Positions 39,518 to 48,440 of a stretch of 64,000 nt of DNA are shown here, piece after piece. Position numbers and translations under genes: made by a program. The notes beneath the pieces were generated by a model. The model had not been told where the DNA came from. It saw only the letters and a program-made list of their open reading frames with translations, and ran no database searches. Where the stretch lies: NCBI RefSeq assembly GCF_021287135.1, contig NZ_JAJTBB010000085.1, forward strand, positions 1-64,000, given 5' to 3'. Each line of letters opens with the position of its first letter. Position 1 is the stretch's first letter. The DNA comes from Acidovorax sp. (GTDB lineage Bacteria > Pseudomonadota > Gammaproteobacteria > Burkholderiales > Burkholderiaceae_C).

Positions 39518-40897
39518 ATGGCCTCCGCCCTTACCGACAAACTCACGCGCCTCGTCAAGGAGATGCGCGGCCAGGCCCGCATCACCGAGTCCAACGTGCA
39601 GGACATGCTGCGCGAGGTGCGCATGGCCTTGCTGGAGGCGGACGTGGCGCTGCCCGTGGTGCGCGATTTCATCGCCCGCGTCAAGGACAAGGCGTTGGGC
39701 CAGGAGGTGCTGGGCTCGCTCAAGCCGGGGCAGACGCTGGTGTCCATCGTCAACCGCGAGCTGGCCGCGACCATGGGCGAGGGCATTTCGGACATCAACC
39801 TGGCGGCGCAGCCGCCGGCGGTGATCCTGATGGCGGGCTTGCAGGGGGCGGGCAAGACCACCACCACGGCCAAGCTGGCCAAGCACCTGATTGAAAAGCG
39901 CAAGAAGAAGGTGCTCACGGTGTCCGGCGACGTCTACCGCCCCGCCGCCATCGAGCAGCTCAAGACCGTGACCCGGCAGGCCGGCGCCGAGTGGTTCCCC
40001 AGCACCCCGGACCAGAAGCCGCTGGACATCGCCCAGGCCGCCCTCGACTACGCGCGCAAGCACTATTTCGACGTGCTGCTGGTCGACACGGCCGGCCGCC
40101 TGGCCATCGACGAAGCCTTGATGAAGGAAATCAAGGACCTGCACGCCGCGCTGAACCCGGTGGAGACCCTGTTCGTGGTGGACGCCATGCAGGGCCAGGA
40201 CGCCATCAACACCGCCCGTGCCTTCAAGGAGGCGCTGCCCCTCACCGGCATCGTGCTGACCAAGCTCGACGGCGACTCACGCGGCGGTGCGGCGCTGTCG
40301 GTGCGGCAGATCACCGGCGCGCCCATCAAGTTTGCGGGCGTGTCCGAGAAGATCGACGGGCTGGAAGTGTTCGACGCCGAGCGCCACGCCGGCCGCATCC
40401 TGGGCATGGGCGACATCGTGGCCCTGGTGGAGCAGGTCACGGCCGGGGTGGACCTGGAGGCCGCCCAGAAGCTGGCGGCCAAGGTCAAAAGCGGAGATGG
40501 CTTTGACCTGAACGACTTCCTGGCCCAGATCCAGCAGATGAAGCAGATGGGCGGGCTGTCCAGCCTGATGGACAAGCTCCCGGCGCAGCTCACGGCCAAG
40601 GCCGGCGCCGTGGACATGGACAAGGCCGAGAAGGACATCCGCCGCAAGGAAGGCATCATCCAGAGCATGACGCCGCTGGAGCGCCGCAAGCCCGAGCTCA
40701 TCAAGGCCACCCGCAAAAAGCGCATCGCCAGTGGTGCGGGCGTGCAGGTGCAGGAGGTCAACCGCCTGCTCAAGGAATTCGAGCAGATGCAGGGCATGAT
40801 GAAGAAGATGAAGGGCGGCGGCCTCATGAAGATGATGAAGCGCATGGGCGGCATGAAAGGCCTGGGCGGCGGCGGCATGCCCAAGATGCCGTTCTGA
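39518..40897 (+). CDS. ffh: signal recognition particle protein Ffh
   Basis: A 459-residue GTPase of the signal recognition particle, which targets inner-membrane proteins with 4.5S RNA and FtsY. The N domain (about 1-90) is followed by the G domain with GLQGAGKTTTTAKLA near residue 108, DTAGRL and TKLDGDSRGG. The methionine-rich M domain ends MKGGGLMKMMKRMGGMKG. Length is standard. It is followed by a dispersed repeat and a perfect terminator. Confidence 0.97.
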   Translation: MASALTDKLTRLVKEMRGQARITESNVQDMLREVRMALLEADVALPVVRDFIARVKDKALGQEVLGSLKPGQTLVSIVNRELAATMGEGISDINLAAQPPAVILMAGLQGAGKTTTTAKLAKHLIEKRKKKVLTVSGDVYRPAAIEQLKTVTRQAGAEWFPSTPDQKPLDIAQAALDYARKHYFDVLLVDTAGRLAIDEALMKEIKDLHAALNPVETLFVVDAMQGQDAINTARAFKEALPLTGIVLTKLDGDSRGGAALSVRQITGAPIKFAGVSEKIDGLEVFDAERHAGRILGMGDIVALVEQVTAGVDLEAAQKLAAKVKSGDGFDLNDFLAQIQQMKQMGGLSSLMDKLPAQLTAKAGAVDMDKAEKDIRRKEGIIQSMTPLERRKPELIKATRKKRIASGAGVQVQEVNRLLKEFEQMQGMMKKMKGGGLMKMMKRMGGMKGLGGGGMPKMPF

Positions 40898-40899
40898 AT

Positions 40900-40957
40900 A
40901 TTTCAAGCCTTTTTGGCATCTAGCGCCCGTCGAATAAGCGCTAGCAGCTATCAAAAT
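40900..40957. repeat. dispersed palindromic repeat, copy after ffh
   Basis: The core gcgcccgtcgaataagcgc is at 40923-40941, preceded by tttcaagcctttttggcatcta and followed by tagcagctatcaaaatatgag. Same orientation as the 20.2 and 21.7 kb copies. Confidence 0.75.
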
Positions 40958-40965
40958 ATGAGCAA

Positions 40966-40993
40966 AAAAGAGCCGGCATGTGCCGGCTCTTTT
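40966..40993. terminator. bidirectional terminator between ffh and opgH
   Basis: Aaaagagccggca and tgccggctctttt are perfect inverted arms with T/A tails on both sides, so it can end transcripts from ffh (plus) and opgH (minus). Confidence 0.9.
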
Positions 40994-41037
40994 GCATGGT
41001 GCGCGGGGCGTGCCCGCCGGCTGGCCCGTGCTTGGGG

Positions 41038-43041
41038 TCACGCCGCCTTCAGCGCCGGGGCCGCGAACCGGCTCGCGTGGAGCCAGGCGCGGCGCAGCAC
41101 CGGGGGCGACCAGGACTCTTCGGGGATCAGCAGCAGCCGCCGCGCGCGCAGCGACTGGCCCAGCGCGATCTGGCTGGTGAGCACGGCCAGCGGAATGGCC
41201 AGGGCCAGCGGCAGGCCCACGGGCATGAGCCACAGCAGCGCGCTGCTGTCGATGGCGGCCACGCCCAGGGCCAGCAGGCCGATGACGGCGCTCATGGGGG
41301 CCAGCTGGCGCACGGCGTGGCGCCAGGGCACCGCCTGCGCTTCGCGCGGGGGCGACTTCCATTCCAGCTTCAGGCCCGTGAGGGCGATCAGCACGAACAG
41401 CGAGTGCGCCAGCATGCGGATCGGCGCCTGCAGGATGGCCAGCACGCTTTCCAGCGCGGCGCTCTTGAGCAGGCTGAAGCCGCCGCCGTACTGCTGCTGC
41501 TCGCGGCGCATGAACACGGCGGCCACGCCCAGCGCGCGGGGCAGGAACAACAGGCACAGCGTCCAGGCCCACAGCGACAGCAGCTCGGCCGGCAGCACAT
41601 GCCAGTCGGCCACCAGCCGCGCGCCCGAAAGCCACAGCGCCGTGCCCAGCGTGAGGAACGCGAGCCACAGCGGGGCCGACAGGTAGGCCATGGCGCCGGT
41701 CAGGAACATGGTGCGGTGCACGGCATGGATGCCGGGCTCGGCCACCAGCTGGGCGTTTTGCAGGTTGCCCTGGCACCAGCGGCGGTCGCGTTGCAGTTCG
41801 GCCAGCAGGTCGGGCGGCTGCTGTTCGTAGCTGCCCACCAGGTCGGCCGCCAGCCACACGTGGTAGCCCGCGCGGCGCATGAGCGCGGCTTCGACGAAAT
41901 CGTGCGACAGGATGCCGCCCGCGAGGCCCCCCTTGCCCTGGATGGGCGCCAGCGCGCAGTGCTGCATGAACGGCGCCACGCGGATGATCGCGTTGTGGCC
42001 CCAGTAGTGGGACTCGCCCAGCTGCCAGTACTGCATGCCCAGCGTGAACAGGCGCCCGGTCACGCGCGAGGCGAACTGCTGCGCCCGCGCGTGCAGGGTG
42101 ACGTGGCCGATGGCCTGGGTGGCCGTCTGGATGATGCCGGCGGTGGGGTGCGCTTCCATCAGCTTGGCCATGGAGACGATGCAGTCGCCGCTCATCACGC
42201 TGTCGGCATCCAGCACCACCATGTAGCGGTAGTCCTTTCCCCAGCGGCGGCAGAAGTCGGCCACGTTGCCCGCCTTGCGGTGCGTGCGGCGCGCGCGCAG
42301 CCGGTAGTACACCTGCACCTGCGGCTGCTGCGCGTGCTGCGCCAGCGCGGTGCGCAGCGCCTCCCAGGCCGCGCGCTCGGCGCGAACGATGGCGGGGTCG
42401 TAGCTGTCGGACAGCACGAACACGTCGAACGTGGCGCCGTGGCCGGTGGAGGCCACCGATTCGCAGGTGGCCCGCAGGCCCGCGAAGACCGTGGCCACGT
42501 CTTCGTTGCAGATCGGCATGATGATGGCGGTGCGCGCGTCCGCGGGCAGCTCGTGCTCCAACACGCTGCGCGCTGTCAGGGCGTGCCGGTCGCCCCGCAG
42601 CATCACCCAGAACCCCATCAGCCCGGTGAGGAAGCCGGTGACGACCCAGGCCGACAGCAGCGCGAACAGGGCCACCTGGCCGTAGCCCAGCCAGGCGTTG
42701 TCGTAGTCGGGCTGGACTGCGGCAAACAAGGTGCTGGCCAGCGCCGTGGCTAGCACCGTGAGCAGCGCAAACGTCCACCGGCGCTGCCGTGCGGCGCGCT
42801 GCCAGGGTTCGGCGGGCGCAGCGGCGGCGGCCGAGGCGCCGTCTGCGCCAGTGCGGCGGCCCGTGAGCCGCAGCAGCACGGCCGTGCCCAGGCTGTTCCA
42901 GAAGCCGCGCCATGGCACGGGGACCATGGAGCCGCGGTGCAGCGGCGGGGCGGTCACGGAGTTGGGGTGGCGCTCCTCGCGCAAGGCGCTGCGCCGGCCC
43001 GTGGAGGCGGAGCTCACTCGGGAAGAAGGATGTGTGTCCAT
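41038..43041 (-). CDS. opgH: glucans biosynthesis glucosyltransferase OpgH (MdoH)
   Basis: A 667-residue inner-membrane glycosyltransferase that makes the beta-1,2 glucan backbone of osmoregulated periplasmic glucans. The GT2 domain has YMVVLDADSVMSGDCIV (metal-binding aspartates), GILSHDFVEAALMRRAGY and QRDRRWCQGNLQN (the QxxRW-type block). Several membrane segments flank it. At 667 residues it is shorter than the ~847 of E. coli, mainly at the termini, which is usual outside enteric bacteria. It overlaps opgG by 28 bases. Start at 43041. Confidence 0.94.
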   Translation of the reverse strand: MDTHPSSRVSSASTGRRSALREERHPNSVTAPPLHRGSMVPVPWRGFWNSLGTAVLLRLTGRRTGADGASAAAAAPAEPWQRAARQRRWTFALLTVLATALASTLFAAVQPDYDNAWLGYGQVALFALLSAWVVTGFLTGLMGFWVMLRGDRHALTARSVLEHELPADARTAIIMPICNEDVATVFAGLRATCESVASTGHGATFDVFVLSDSYDPAIVRAERAAWEALRTALAQHAQQPQVQVYYRLRARRTHRKAGNVADFCRRWGKDYRYMVVLDADSVMSGDCIVSMAKLMEAHPTAGIIQTATQAIGHVTLHARAQQFASRVTGRLFTLGMQYWQLGESHYWGHNAIIRVAPFMQHCALAPIQGKGGLAGGILSHDFVEAALMRRAGYHVWLAADLVGSYEQQPPDLLAELQRDRRWCQGNLQNAQLVAEPGIHAVHRTMFLTGAMAYLSAPLWLAFLTLGTALWLSGARLVADWHVLPAELLSLWAWTLCLLFLPRALGVAAVFMRREQQQYGGGFSLLKSAALESVLAILQAPIRMLAHSLFVLIALTGLKLEWKSPPREAQAVPWRHAVRQLAPMSAVIGLLALGVAAIDSSALLWLMPVGLPLALAIPLAVLTSQIALGQSLRARRLLLIPEESWSPPVLRRAWLHASRFAAPALKAA

Positions 43042-44585
43042 GTTTCGCTCACAGCGTGGTTGTTGTGTTGAAGAAAGGCGCGCAGCTCGACCGGCCGGTC
43101 GGCCTTGAGACGCTGCACACGAACGGTCATGCGCCACTGCCCGGTGGCGGCGTTGCGGTAGGCGATGCTCTCCAGCACCTTGCCGTTGGCATCGCTGCTC
43201 ACCACCGCCTGCACGGGGGCGTTCTCCGGCAGGGCCTTGAGCGCGGGGCCGTCGAAATCGATCACGTACTGCGCCTGCTGGCGCAGGGCGTCGGGGCTCT
43301 GCTTGGTGTAGCCCATGCCGCGGCGCGACTGCGTGGTCCAGGCGCCAGGCGGGCGCTGCTGCTCATCGCCCTGCCAGCTCAGCTCGTAGGCAAACTCCAG
43401 CGGCTGGCCGGGGGCCGGCAGTTGGGCGGGCACCCAGTACGCGACGATGTTGTCGTGGGTTTCATCGGGCGTGTTCAGCTGCACCAGTTCCACCCGGCCC
43501 GCACCCCAGTCGTGCAGCGGCCGCACCCAGGCGCTGGGCCGGCGTTCGTACCGGGCTTCCACGTCCTCGTAGCTGGACCACTGGCGGTCGCGCTGCATCA
43601 GCCCGAAGCCCTTGGGGTTCTTGGTGGCGAACGAGGTCACCAGCGTCTGCTGCGGATTTTGCAGCGGGCGCCACAGCCACTCGCCCTCGCCCGTGGCCAC
43701 CATCAGGCCGTCGGAGTCGTGCACCTCCGGCCGGAAATCCTCCTTGCGCGGCTGGTTCTCGCCAAAGAAGAACATGCTGGTCAGCGGCGCGATGCCCAGG
43801 GTGGCAATGGGTTTGCCGGCGCCCGGGCGCACGAAGATCCGGCTGCGCACCGTGGTGGTGGTGTGCACGCCCGGCTGGATGTCGAAGCGGAAGGCGCCGG
43901 TGGCGCGGGGAGAGTCCAGCAGCGCGTACACCGTCACCTGGGTGGCCAGCGGCTCCGGGCGCACCAGCCAGAACTCCGTGAAGCGCGGAAACTCTTCGCC
44001 GCGGCCGCCCACGGTGTCGATGGCCAGGCCCCGCGCCGACAGCCCGTATTGCTGGCCCTTGCCCAGGGCACGGAAATAGCTGGCGCCCTGAAAAACCACC
44101 AGCTCGTCCTTGTACGCGCTGGTGTTGAGGTGGTTGTGCAGGCGGAACCCCGCAAAGCCCAGGTCGCCCCAGGCCTTGGGGTTCAGCGTGTTCTTGCCGT
44201 AGTCGAAGTCGGCCCGGTCGTAGGCGACGTGGCGCACGCCCTGGGGCGTGACTTCGTTGATCAGCACCGGCTCCTTCTGGTACAGGCCCAGGTGGAAGAA
44301 CATGGCCTCGAAGGGCAGCTTCTCGGCGCGCCACAGCGCCCGTTCGGGCCGCCAGCGGATGTCGCGTACGCCGTCGTAGTCCAGCCGCGCCAGGTCGGCC
44401 GGCAGTTTGTCGCTGGCTGCGCGGTACGGCTGGGCCGCACGCTCGCGGGCCAGGCGCGTGACGCTCTCGAAATCAAAGCCCTGCGCATGGGCCGTGGCGC
44501 CGGTCCACAGCACCAGGGCCACCGCCCAGGCGGGCCGTGCCAGCAGGCGCCGCGGGCGCAGGAGACGGGAGAAAACAGCTTGCAT
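43014..44585 (-). CDS. opgG: glucans biosynthesis protein OpgG (MdoG)
   Basis: A 523-residue periplasmic protein with an N-terminal signal peptide (AWAVALVLWTGATAHAQ, cleavage near 35). It branches or trims periplasmic glucans after OpgH. The family start GFDFESVTRLARERAAQPYR and the AFRFDIQPGVHT block are visible. The length agrees with E. coli OpgG (511). It is first in the operon, and opgH overlaps its end. Confidence 0.95.
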   Translation of the reverse strand: MQAVFSRLLRPRRLLARPAWAVALVLWTGATAHAQGFDFESVTRLARERAAQPYRAASDKLPADLARLDYDGVRDIRWRPERALWRAEKLPFEAMFFHLGLYQKEPVLINEVTPQGVRHVAYDRADFDYGKNTLNPKAWGDLGFAGFRLHNHLNTSAYKDELVVFQGASYFRALGKGQQYGLSARGLAIDTVGGRGEEFPRFTEFWLVRPEPLATQVTVYALLDSPRATGAFRFDIQPGVHTTTTVRSRIFVRPGAGKPIATLGIAPLTSMFFFGENQPRKEDFRPEVHDSDGLMVATGEGEWLWRPLQNPQQTLVTSFATKNPKGFGLMQRDRQWSSYEDVEARYERRPSAWVRPLHDWGAGRVELVQLNTPDETHDNIVAYWVPAQLPAPGQPLEFAYELSWQGDEQQRPPGAWTTQSRRGMGYTKQSPDALRQQAQYVIDFDGPALKALPENAPVQAVVSSDANGKVLESIAYRNAATGQWRMTVRVQRLKADRPVELRAFLQHNNHAVSETWTHILLPE

Positions 44586-44614
44586 GCCTGACCCAGGGCA
44601 AACCCTGTGCCAGG

Positions 44615-44632
44615 TTCAAAAAGCGCTTTGAA
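44615..44632. promoter_or_regulatory. dyad upstream of opgG
   Basis: The 18-base symmetric sequence ttcaaaaagcgctttgaa lies about 30 bases before the opgG start. It could be an operator. I know no regulator that matches it. Confidence 0.3.
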
Positions 44633-44767
44633 ATCAATCGGTTAGCGCTGGCTCTGCATGTAAGCAGTTGTGCGGCGCGCTCCCGGGCGTCTGCGGGGGC
44701 GGTTTTTGTCGTGGTTCAGCGACAGGCGGTCAGTCGCGGACAAAAAAACCCCAGCTAAATCAACGGC

Positions 44768-46183
44768 TTAGTCGTGTCGCTCGGTGGCGACATCGTCGCC
44801 GTCGCCCGCGTCGGCCTTGAAATGGCCGGGCGTCAGCGCGTGCTTTTGCAGCAGGCGGTAGAACTCGGTGCGGTTGCGTTGCGCCAGCCGCGCGGCGTCG
44901 GCCACATTGCCGTCGGTCATCTTGAGCAGCCCCACCAGGTAGTCGCGCTCAAAGCGCTGGCGCGCCTCCGCAAAGCTGAGGACCTGCGTGGACGGCGTGC
45001 GCAGCGCGCGCTGCACCAGCGTCAGGGGCACCAGCGGCGTGGTGGACAGGGCACACACCTGCTCCACCACGTTGTAGAGCTGGCGCACATTGCCGGGCCA
45101 GGCTGCGGTCGTCAGGGCCTTGAGCGCCTCGGGCGCAAAGCCCGACAGGCGCTTGTCGTACTTGCGCGCGAGCTTGTCCAGGAAATGGTTCGCCAGCAGG
45201 GCGATGTCTTCACGCCGGTCCGCCAGCGGGGGCAGCGCCAGCGTGACCACGTTGAGCCGGTAGTACAGGTCTTCGCGGAACTGGGCGGCTGCCATGGCCG
45301 CCTCCAGGTCGCGGTGGGTGGCCGAGATGATGCGCACGTTCACGGGGATGGACTGGCTGGCGCCCACGGGCCGCACGGCCCGCTCCTGCAGCACCCGCAG
45401 CAGCTTGACCTGCAGCGCCGGGGGCATGTCCCCGATCTCATCCAGCAGCAGCGTGCCGCCGTCGGCGGCCTGGAACAGCCCCTTGTGGTTGCTCACGGCG
45501 TCGGTAAAGGCTCCCTTGACGTGGCCGAACAGCTCGGATTCAAGCAAGGTCTCGGGGATGGCACCGCAGTTCACGGCCACAAACGGGTGGCGCGCGCGCG
45601 GGCTGGCCCGGTGGATGGCCTGGGCCAGCAGTTCCTTGCCGGTTCCGCTGTCGCCCAGCAGCAGCACGCTGGCATCGGACTGGGCGACCATGTAGGCCTC
45701 GGCCAGCAGGTCGGTCATGCGGGTGGAACGGCTCACGATGTCAGCGCGCCAGGCTTCGTTGGCCTGGGCGTGGGTGACCGCCGGGGCGCTCAGGGCCAGC
45801 GCCTGCGCGATTTTCTCCAGCAGGTCCTTGCCGTCGTAGGGCTTGGTCAGGTAGGTGAACACCCCGCGCGACGTGGCTTCCACCGCATCGGGAATGGTGC
45901 CGTGGGCGGTGAGCAGGATGACCGGCAGGGACGGGTGCCGCGACCGCACCTCGTCAAACAGCGCCAGCCCGTCGCGGCCCGGCAGGCGCACGTCGCTCAG
46001 CACCAGCTGCGGGCGGGCGATGTCGAGCTGGGCCAGGGCCGCCTCGGCCGAACCCACGGCCACTACCTCGTACCCCGCCGCCTGCAGGCGCAGCGACAGC
46101 AGGCGGAGCATGTCCGCATCGTCGTCCACCACCAGGATGCGGGCCGAGGGCGTTGCGCGGGAGGGAGCGTGGGCTGCGGGCAT
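44768..46183 (-). CDS. sigma-54-dependent response regulator, QseF/GlrR-like
   Basis: A 471-residue NtrC-type regulator. The receiver has Asp64 in LSDVRLPG. The AAA+ domain has GDSGTGKE and GGTLLLDEIGDMP. The sigma-54 loop reads GAFTDA where most family members have GAFTGA, a change next to the sigma contact that may alter activation. The C-terminal helix-turn-helix is weakly Fis-like (GNVADAARLAQRNRTEFYRLLQKH). It is the last gene of the sensor-lipoprotein-regulator set, matching E. coli glrK-yfhG-glrR order. Targets in E. coli include glmY; not seen here. Confidence 0.88.
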   Translation of the reverse strand: MPAAHAPSRATPSARILVVDDDADMLRLLSLRLQAAGYEVVAVGSAEAALAQLDIARPQLVLSDVRLPGRDGLALFDEVRSRHPSLPVILLTAHGTIPDAVEATSRGVFTYLTKPYDGKDLLEKIAQALALSAPAVTHAQANEAWRADIVSRSTRMTDLLAEAYMVAQSDASVLLLGDSGTGKELLAQAIHRASPRARHPFVAVNCGAIPETLLESELFGHVKGAFTDAVSNHKGLFQAADGGTLLLDEIGDMPPALQVKLLRVLQERAVRPVGASQSIPVNVRIISATHRDLEAAMAAAQFREDLYYRLNVVTLALPPLADRREDIALLANHFLDKLARKYDKRLSGFAPEALKALTTAAWPGNVRQLYNVVEQVCALSTTPLVPLTLVQRALRTPSTQVLSFAEARQRFERDYLVGLLKMTDGNVADAARLAQRNRTEFYRLLQKHALTPGHFKADAGDGDDVATERHD

Positions 46184-46217
46184 GGGTCTGGGCGTCGGGC
46201 AGGTGGCTGGGCGGTCG

Positions 46218-46934
46218 TCAGGGCGCGGGGCGCTGCGGGCTGCTGCCCGCGGGTGCGGGCGGGGTGGCCGGCAGCGCCGCAGGGCGGGTGGTCAGGCTGC
46301 GTTCGATGGCGCGCACGGCCTCCAGGCGTTCGTTGAGCTGGTCGTTGCGCCGCTGGGCATCGCGCAGCTGCTGGGTTTGGCGCTCCAGCTGGTCTTCCAG
46401 GCGGCGCTGCTGCAGCAGGCGCGCTTCCATCAGCCGTGCCAGCGGGTGCAGGGCTTGCGCGGGCGCGGTGCTGTTGCCGAGCACGCGCTGCACCAGGCCG
46501 AGCGCACGCGCCGTGTCCACCGGCTGGCGGGTCTGCGCGAGCGCGGTGGCCAGCAGCAGCGGGGTGTCGGGCGCTGCGTCCTCGGCCTCGCCCAGGCGGG
46601 CCACTTCGCGGGCCAGCTCTGCCGGCGGCAGGCGCAGGACGCGGTCGCTGTAGGCCAGCACCTGTTCCACCGCGGTCCCGGCCTGCGGGGCCGGCGCCGC
46701 GGGCGGGCGGGCGGCGTCGGGGGCCGGTGCAGCCGCAGGCTCGGCCGTCGCAGCGGCGGCGGTTCCCTGTGCGGCCGGTTCGGCCGTGGCGGCCGGCGCG
46801 GGCGCGGGCACGGGTGGCGCCGCACGGGGGGCCGTGGCATGGCAGCCCGCGAGCAGCAGGGCGGCTGCCAGCAGCAGGCCCCGGCCGGGGCCGGCCGGCG
46901 TGGCCGCGTGGGGTGGAAGGCAATCAGGCGGCAT
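46218..46934 (-). CDS. QseG-like outer-membrane lipoprotein
   Basis: A 238-residue lipoprotein: signal peptide with lipobox LLLAGC near residue 32, a Pro/Ala/Glu linker (about 40-85), and a coiled-coil C-terminal half with many Gln/Arg/Glu (LLQQRRLEDQLERQTQQLRDAQ). By position between sensor and regulator it corresponds to QseG (YfhG), which tunes QseE activity in E. coli. Sequence identity looks low. It overlaps the sensor gene by 11 bases. Confidence 0.8.
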   Translation of the reverse strand: MPPDCLPPHAATPAGPGRGLLLAAALLLAGCHATAPRAAPPVPAPAPAATAEPAAQGTAAAATAEPAAAPAPDAARPPAAPAPQAGTAVEQVLAYSDRVLRLPPAELAREVARLGEAEDAAPDTPLLLATALAQTRQPVDTARALGLVQRVLGNSTAPAQALHPLARLMEARLLQQRRLEDQLERQTQQLRDAQRRNDQLNERLEAVRAIERSLTTRPAALPATPPAPAGSSPQRPAP

Positions 46935-48384
46935 GCGGTAGTTCCATGCGAAAGAAGGAGTGCACGCCCTCTTCGACCAGCCGCACGCGGCCGCCGTGGG
47001 CGACAACGTACTCCTGGACGATGGACAGCCCGATGCCGGTGCCACGCACCGCGCCCTCGGGTTGGCGCACGCCCCGGTAAAAGGGCTCGAAGACGCGGTC
47101 GCGGTCGGCCTGGGCCACGCCCGGGCCCTGGTCCGATACGTCCACGAACACCCAGTCATTGTGGCGCGAGAGGGTCAGCCGCACCGTTCCCCCCTTGGGG
47201 GAGAAACGGATAGCGTTGGACAGCAGGTTGCTCACGGCGGAGGCGATTTTCTCGGCATCGATCTGCAGGGTCACCGGCGTGCCTTCCACCAGCACCCGCA
47301 GCCCCCGCGCCTGCCACTGCAGCCGCTGCGCCTCGACCTGGGCTTCGAGCAGGGCCAGCAGGTCGGTGTCCTGGCGCCGCAGCTGCCGGGCTTCGAAGGC
47401 CGCGGCGTTGAACCGCAGCAGGGCCTCGATCTCCTCCTGCAGCACCAGCGTGTTGTGGTGCAGGATCTGCGCCACCTCGCGCTGCCCGGCGTTGAGCTCG
47501 CCCGTCACCCCGTCCTGCAGCAGTGCCACGCCCTCGCGCAGCGCGGCCAGCGGGGTCTTGAGTTCGTGCGACACATGGCGCAGGAAACGGGCCTTGTCCG
47601 CGTCCAGCTCCAGCAGCCGCAGGCGCAGCCACTCCAGCTGCTGGCCCACGCGCCGCACGTCGTCCGGGCCGTAGATGGCCACGGGCGCCTCCAGCTGGTT
47701 CTCGCCCAGGCGGCGTATGGCGCGTTCCAGCCGCTTGAACGGGCGGGCCAGCCAGATGCCCAGCGCCAGGGCCAGCACCAGCGCCAGCACGATCACGCCC
47801 ACCACCTGGTGCGTCACGCTGCGACGGCTGGCTTCCAGCCGGTCCTGCAGCTCGCGGATGCGCTGGGTGTTCAGCTCCTGCACCGACTGGGCGATGGCCG
47901 CATGCAGCGCTTCCAGCGACACGAACTCCTCCGCAACCCGCTGTTCGTTCTCCAGCGCACGGTCGGGCGCGGCGTCCAGCAGCGCCTTGACGGCGTCGAG
48001 ATGGGTGTGCCACGCGGCGGACTGGTCCTGCGCCAGCCCGCCCTTGCGCAACTGCTCCAGCAGGCCCGCGGCCTCCACCGCCATCTCGTCGAAGCTGCGG
48101 CGCAGTGGCGCGTCGCGCAGCACCAGGGACTGCCGGGCCGCGCGCTCCAGGGCCTGGCCGCGCTGGCTGAGCGCCTGGGCCGCGCTGCTGAGCGCGGTGG
48201 CCTGCGCGGCGCCCAGGCGGCTTTGCAGCATGAGCTGTTCCAGCGTGTACAAGGCGCGCAGCGAACTCACGCCCAGCAGCCCCGCAATCAGCAGGAAGGC
48301 CAGCAGCAGCAACTGCTGGAAGGACAAGCCATGCAGCCACCCTTCGGGGCGCGTGCGGGGCGGGGTGGGCGGGGACGTCTCCAC
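46924..48384 (-). CDS. sensor histidine kinase, QseE/GlrK-like
   Basis: A 486-residue inner-membrane kinase with two transmembrane helices (about 21-42 and 190-212) around a mostly helical periplasmic domain. A HAMP linker, the HisKA box RHVSHELKTPLAALREG and an HATPase domain with NLLSNAIRFSPKGG follow. It pairs with the sigma-54 regulator at 44.8 kb. In E. coli the homologue responds to envelope stress. The start codon is GTG. Confidence 0.88.
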   Translation of the reverse strand: METSPPTPPRTRPEGWLHGLSFQQLLLLAFLLIAGLLGVSSLRALYTLEQLMLQSRLGAAQATALSSAAQALSQRGQALERAARQSLVLRDAPLRRSFDEMAVEAAGLLEQLRKGGLAQDQSAAWHTHLDAVKALLDAAPDRALENEQRVAEEFVSLEALHAAIAQSVQELNTQRIRELQDRLEASRRSVTHQVVGVIVLALVLALALGIWLARPFKRLERAIRRLGENQLEAPVAIYGPDDVRRVGQQLEWLRLRLLELDADKARFLRHVSHELKTPLAALREGVALLQDGVTGELNAGQREVAQILHHNTLVLQEEIEALLRFNAAAFEARQLRRQDTDLLALLEAQVEAQRLQWQARGLRVLVEGTPVTLQIDAEKIASAVSNLLSNAIRFSPKGGTVRLTLSRHNDWVFVDVSDQGPGVAQADRDRVFEPFYRGVRQPEGAVRGTGIGLSIVQEYVVAHGGRVRLVEEGVHSFFRMELPHAA

Positions 48385-48440
48385 AGGGCGGCGCTGAAGG
48401 GAGAGGGGCGGCGGCTGCTGTTGCTGCTGCGGCGGCGTGC

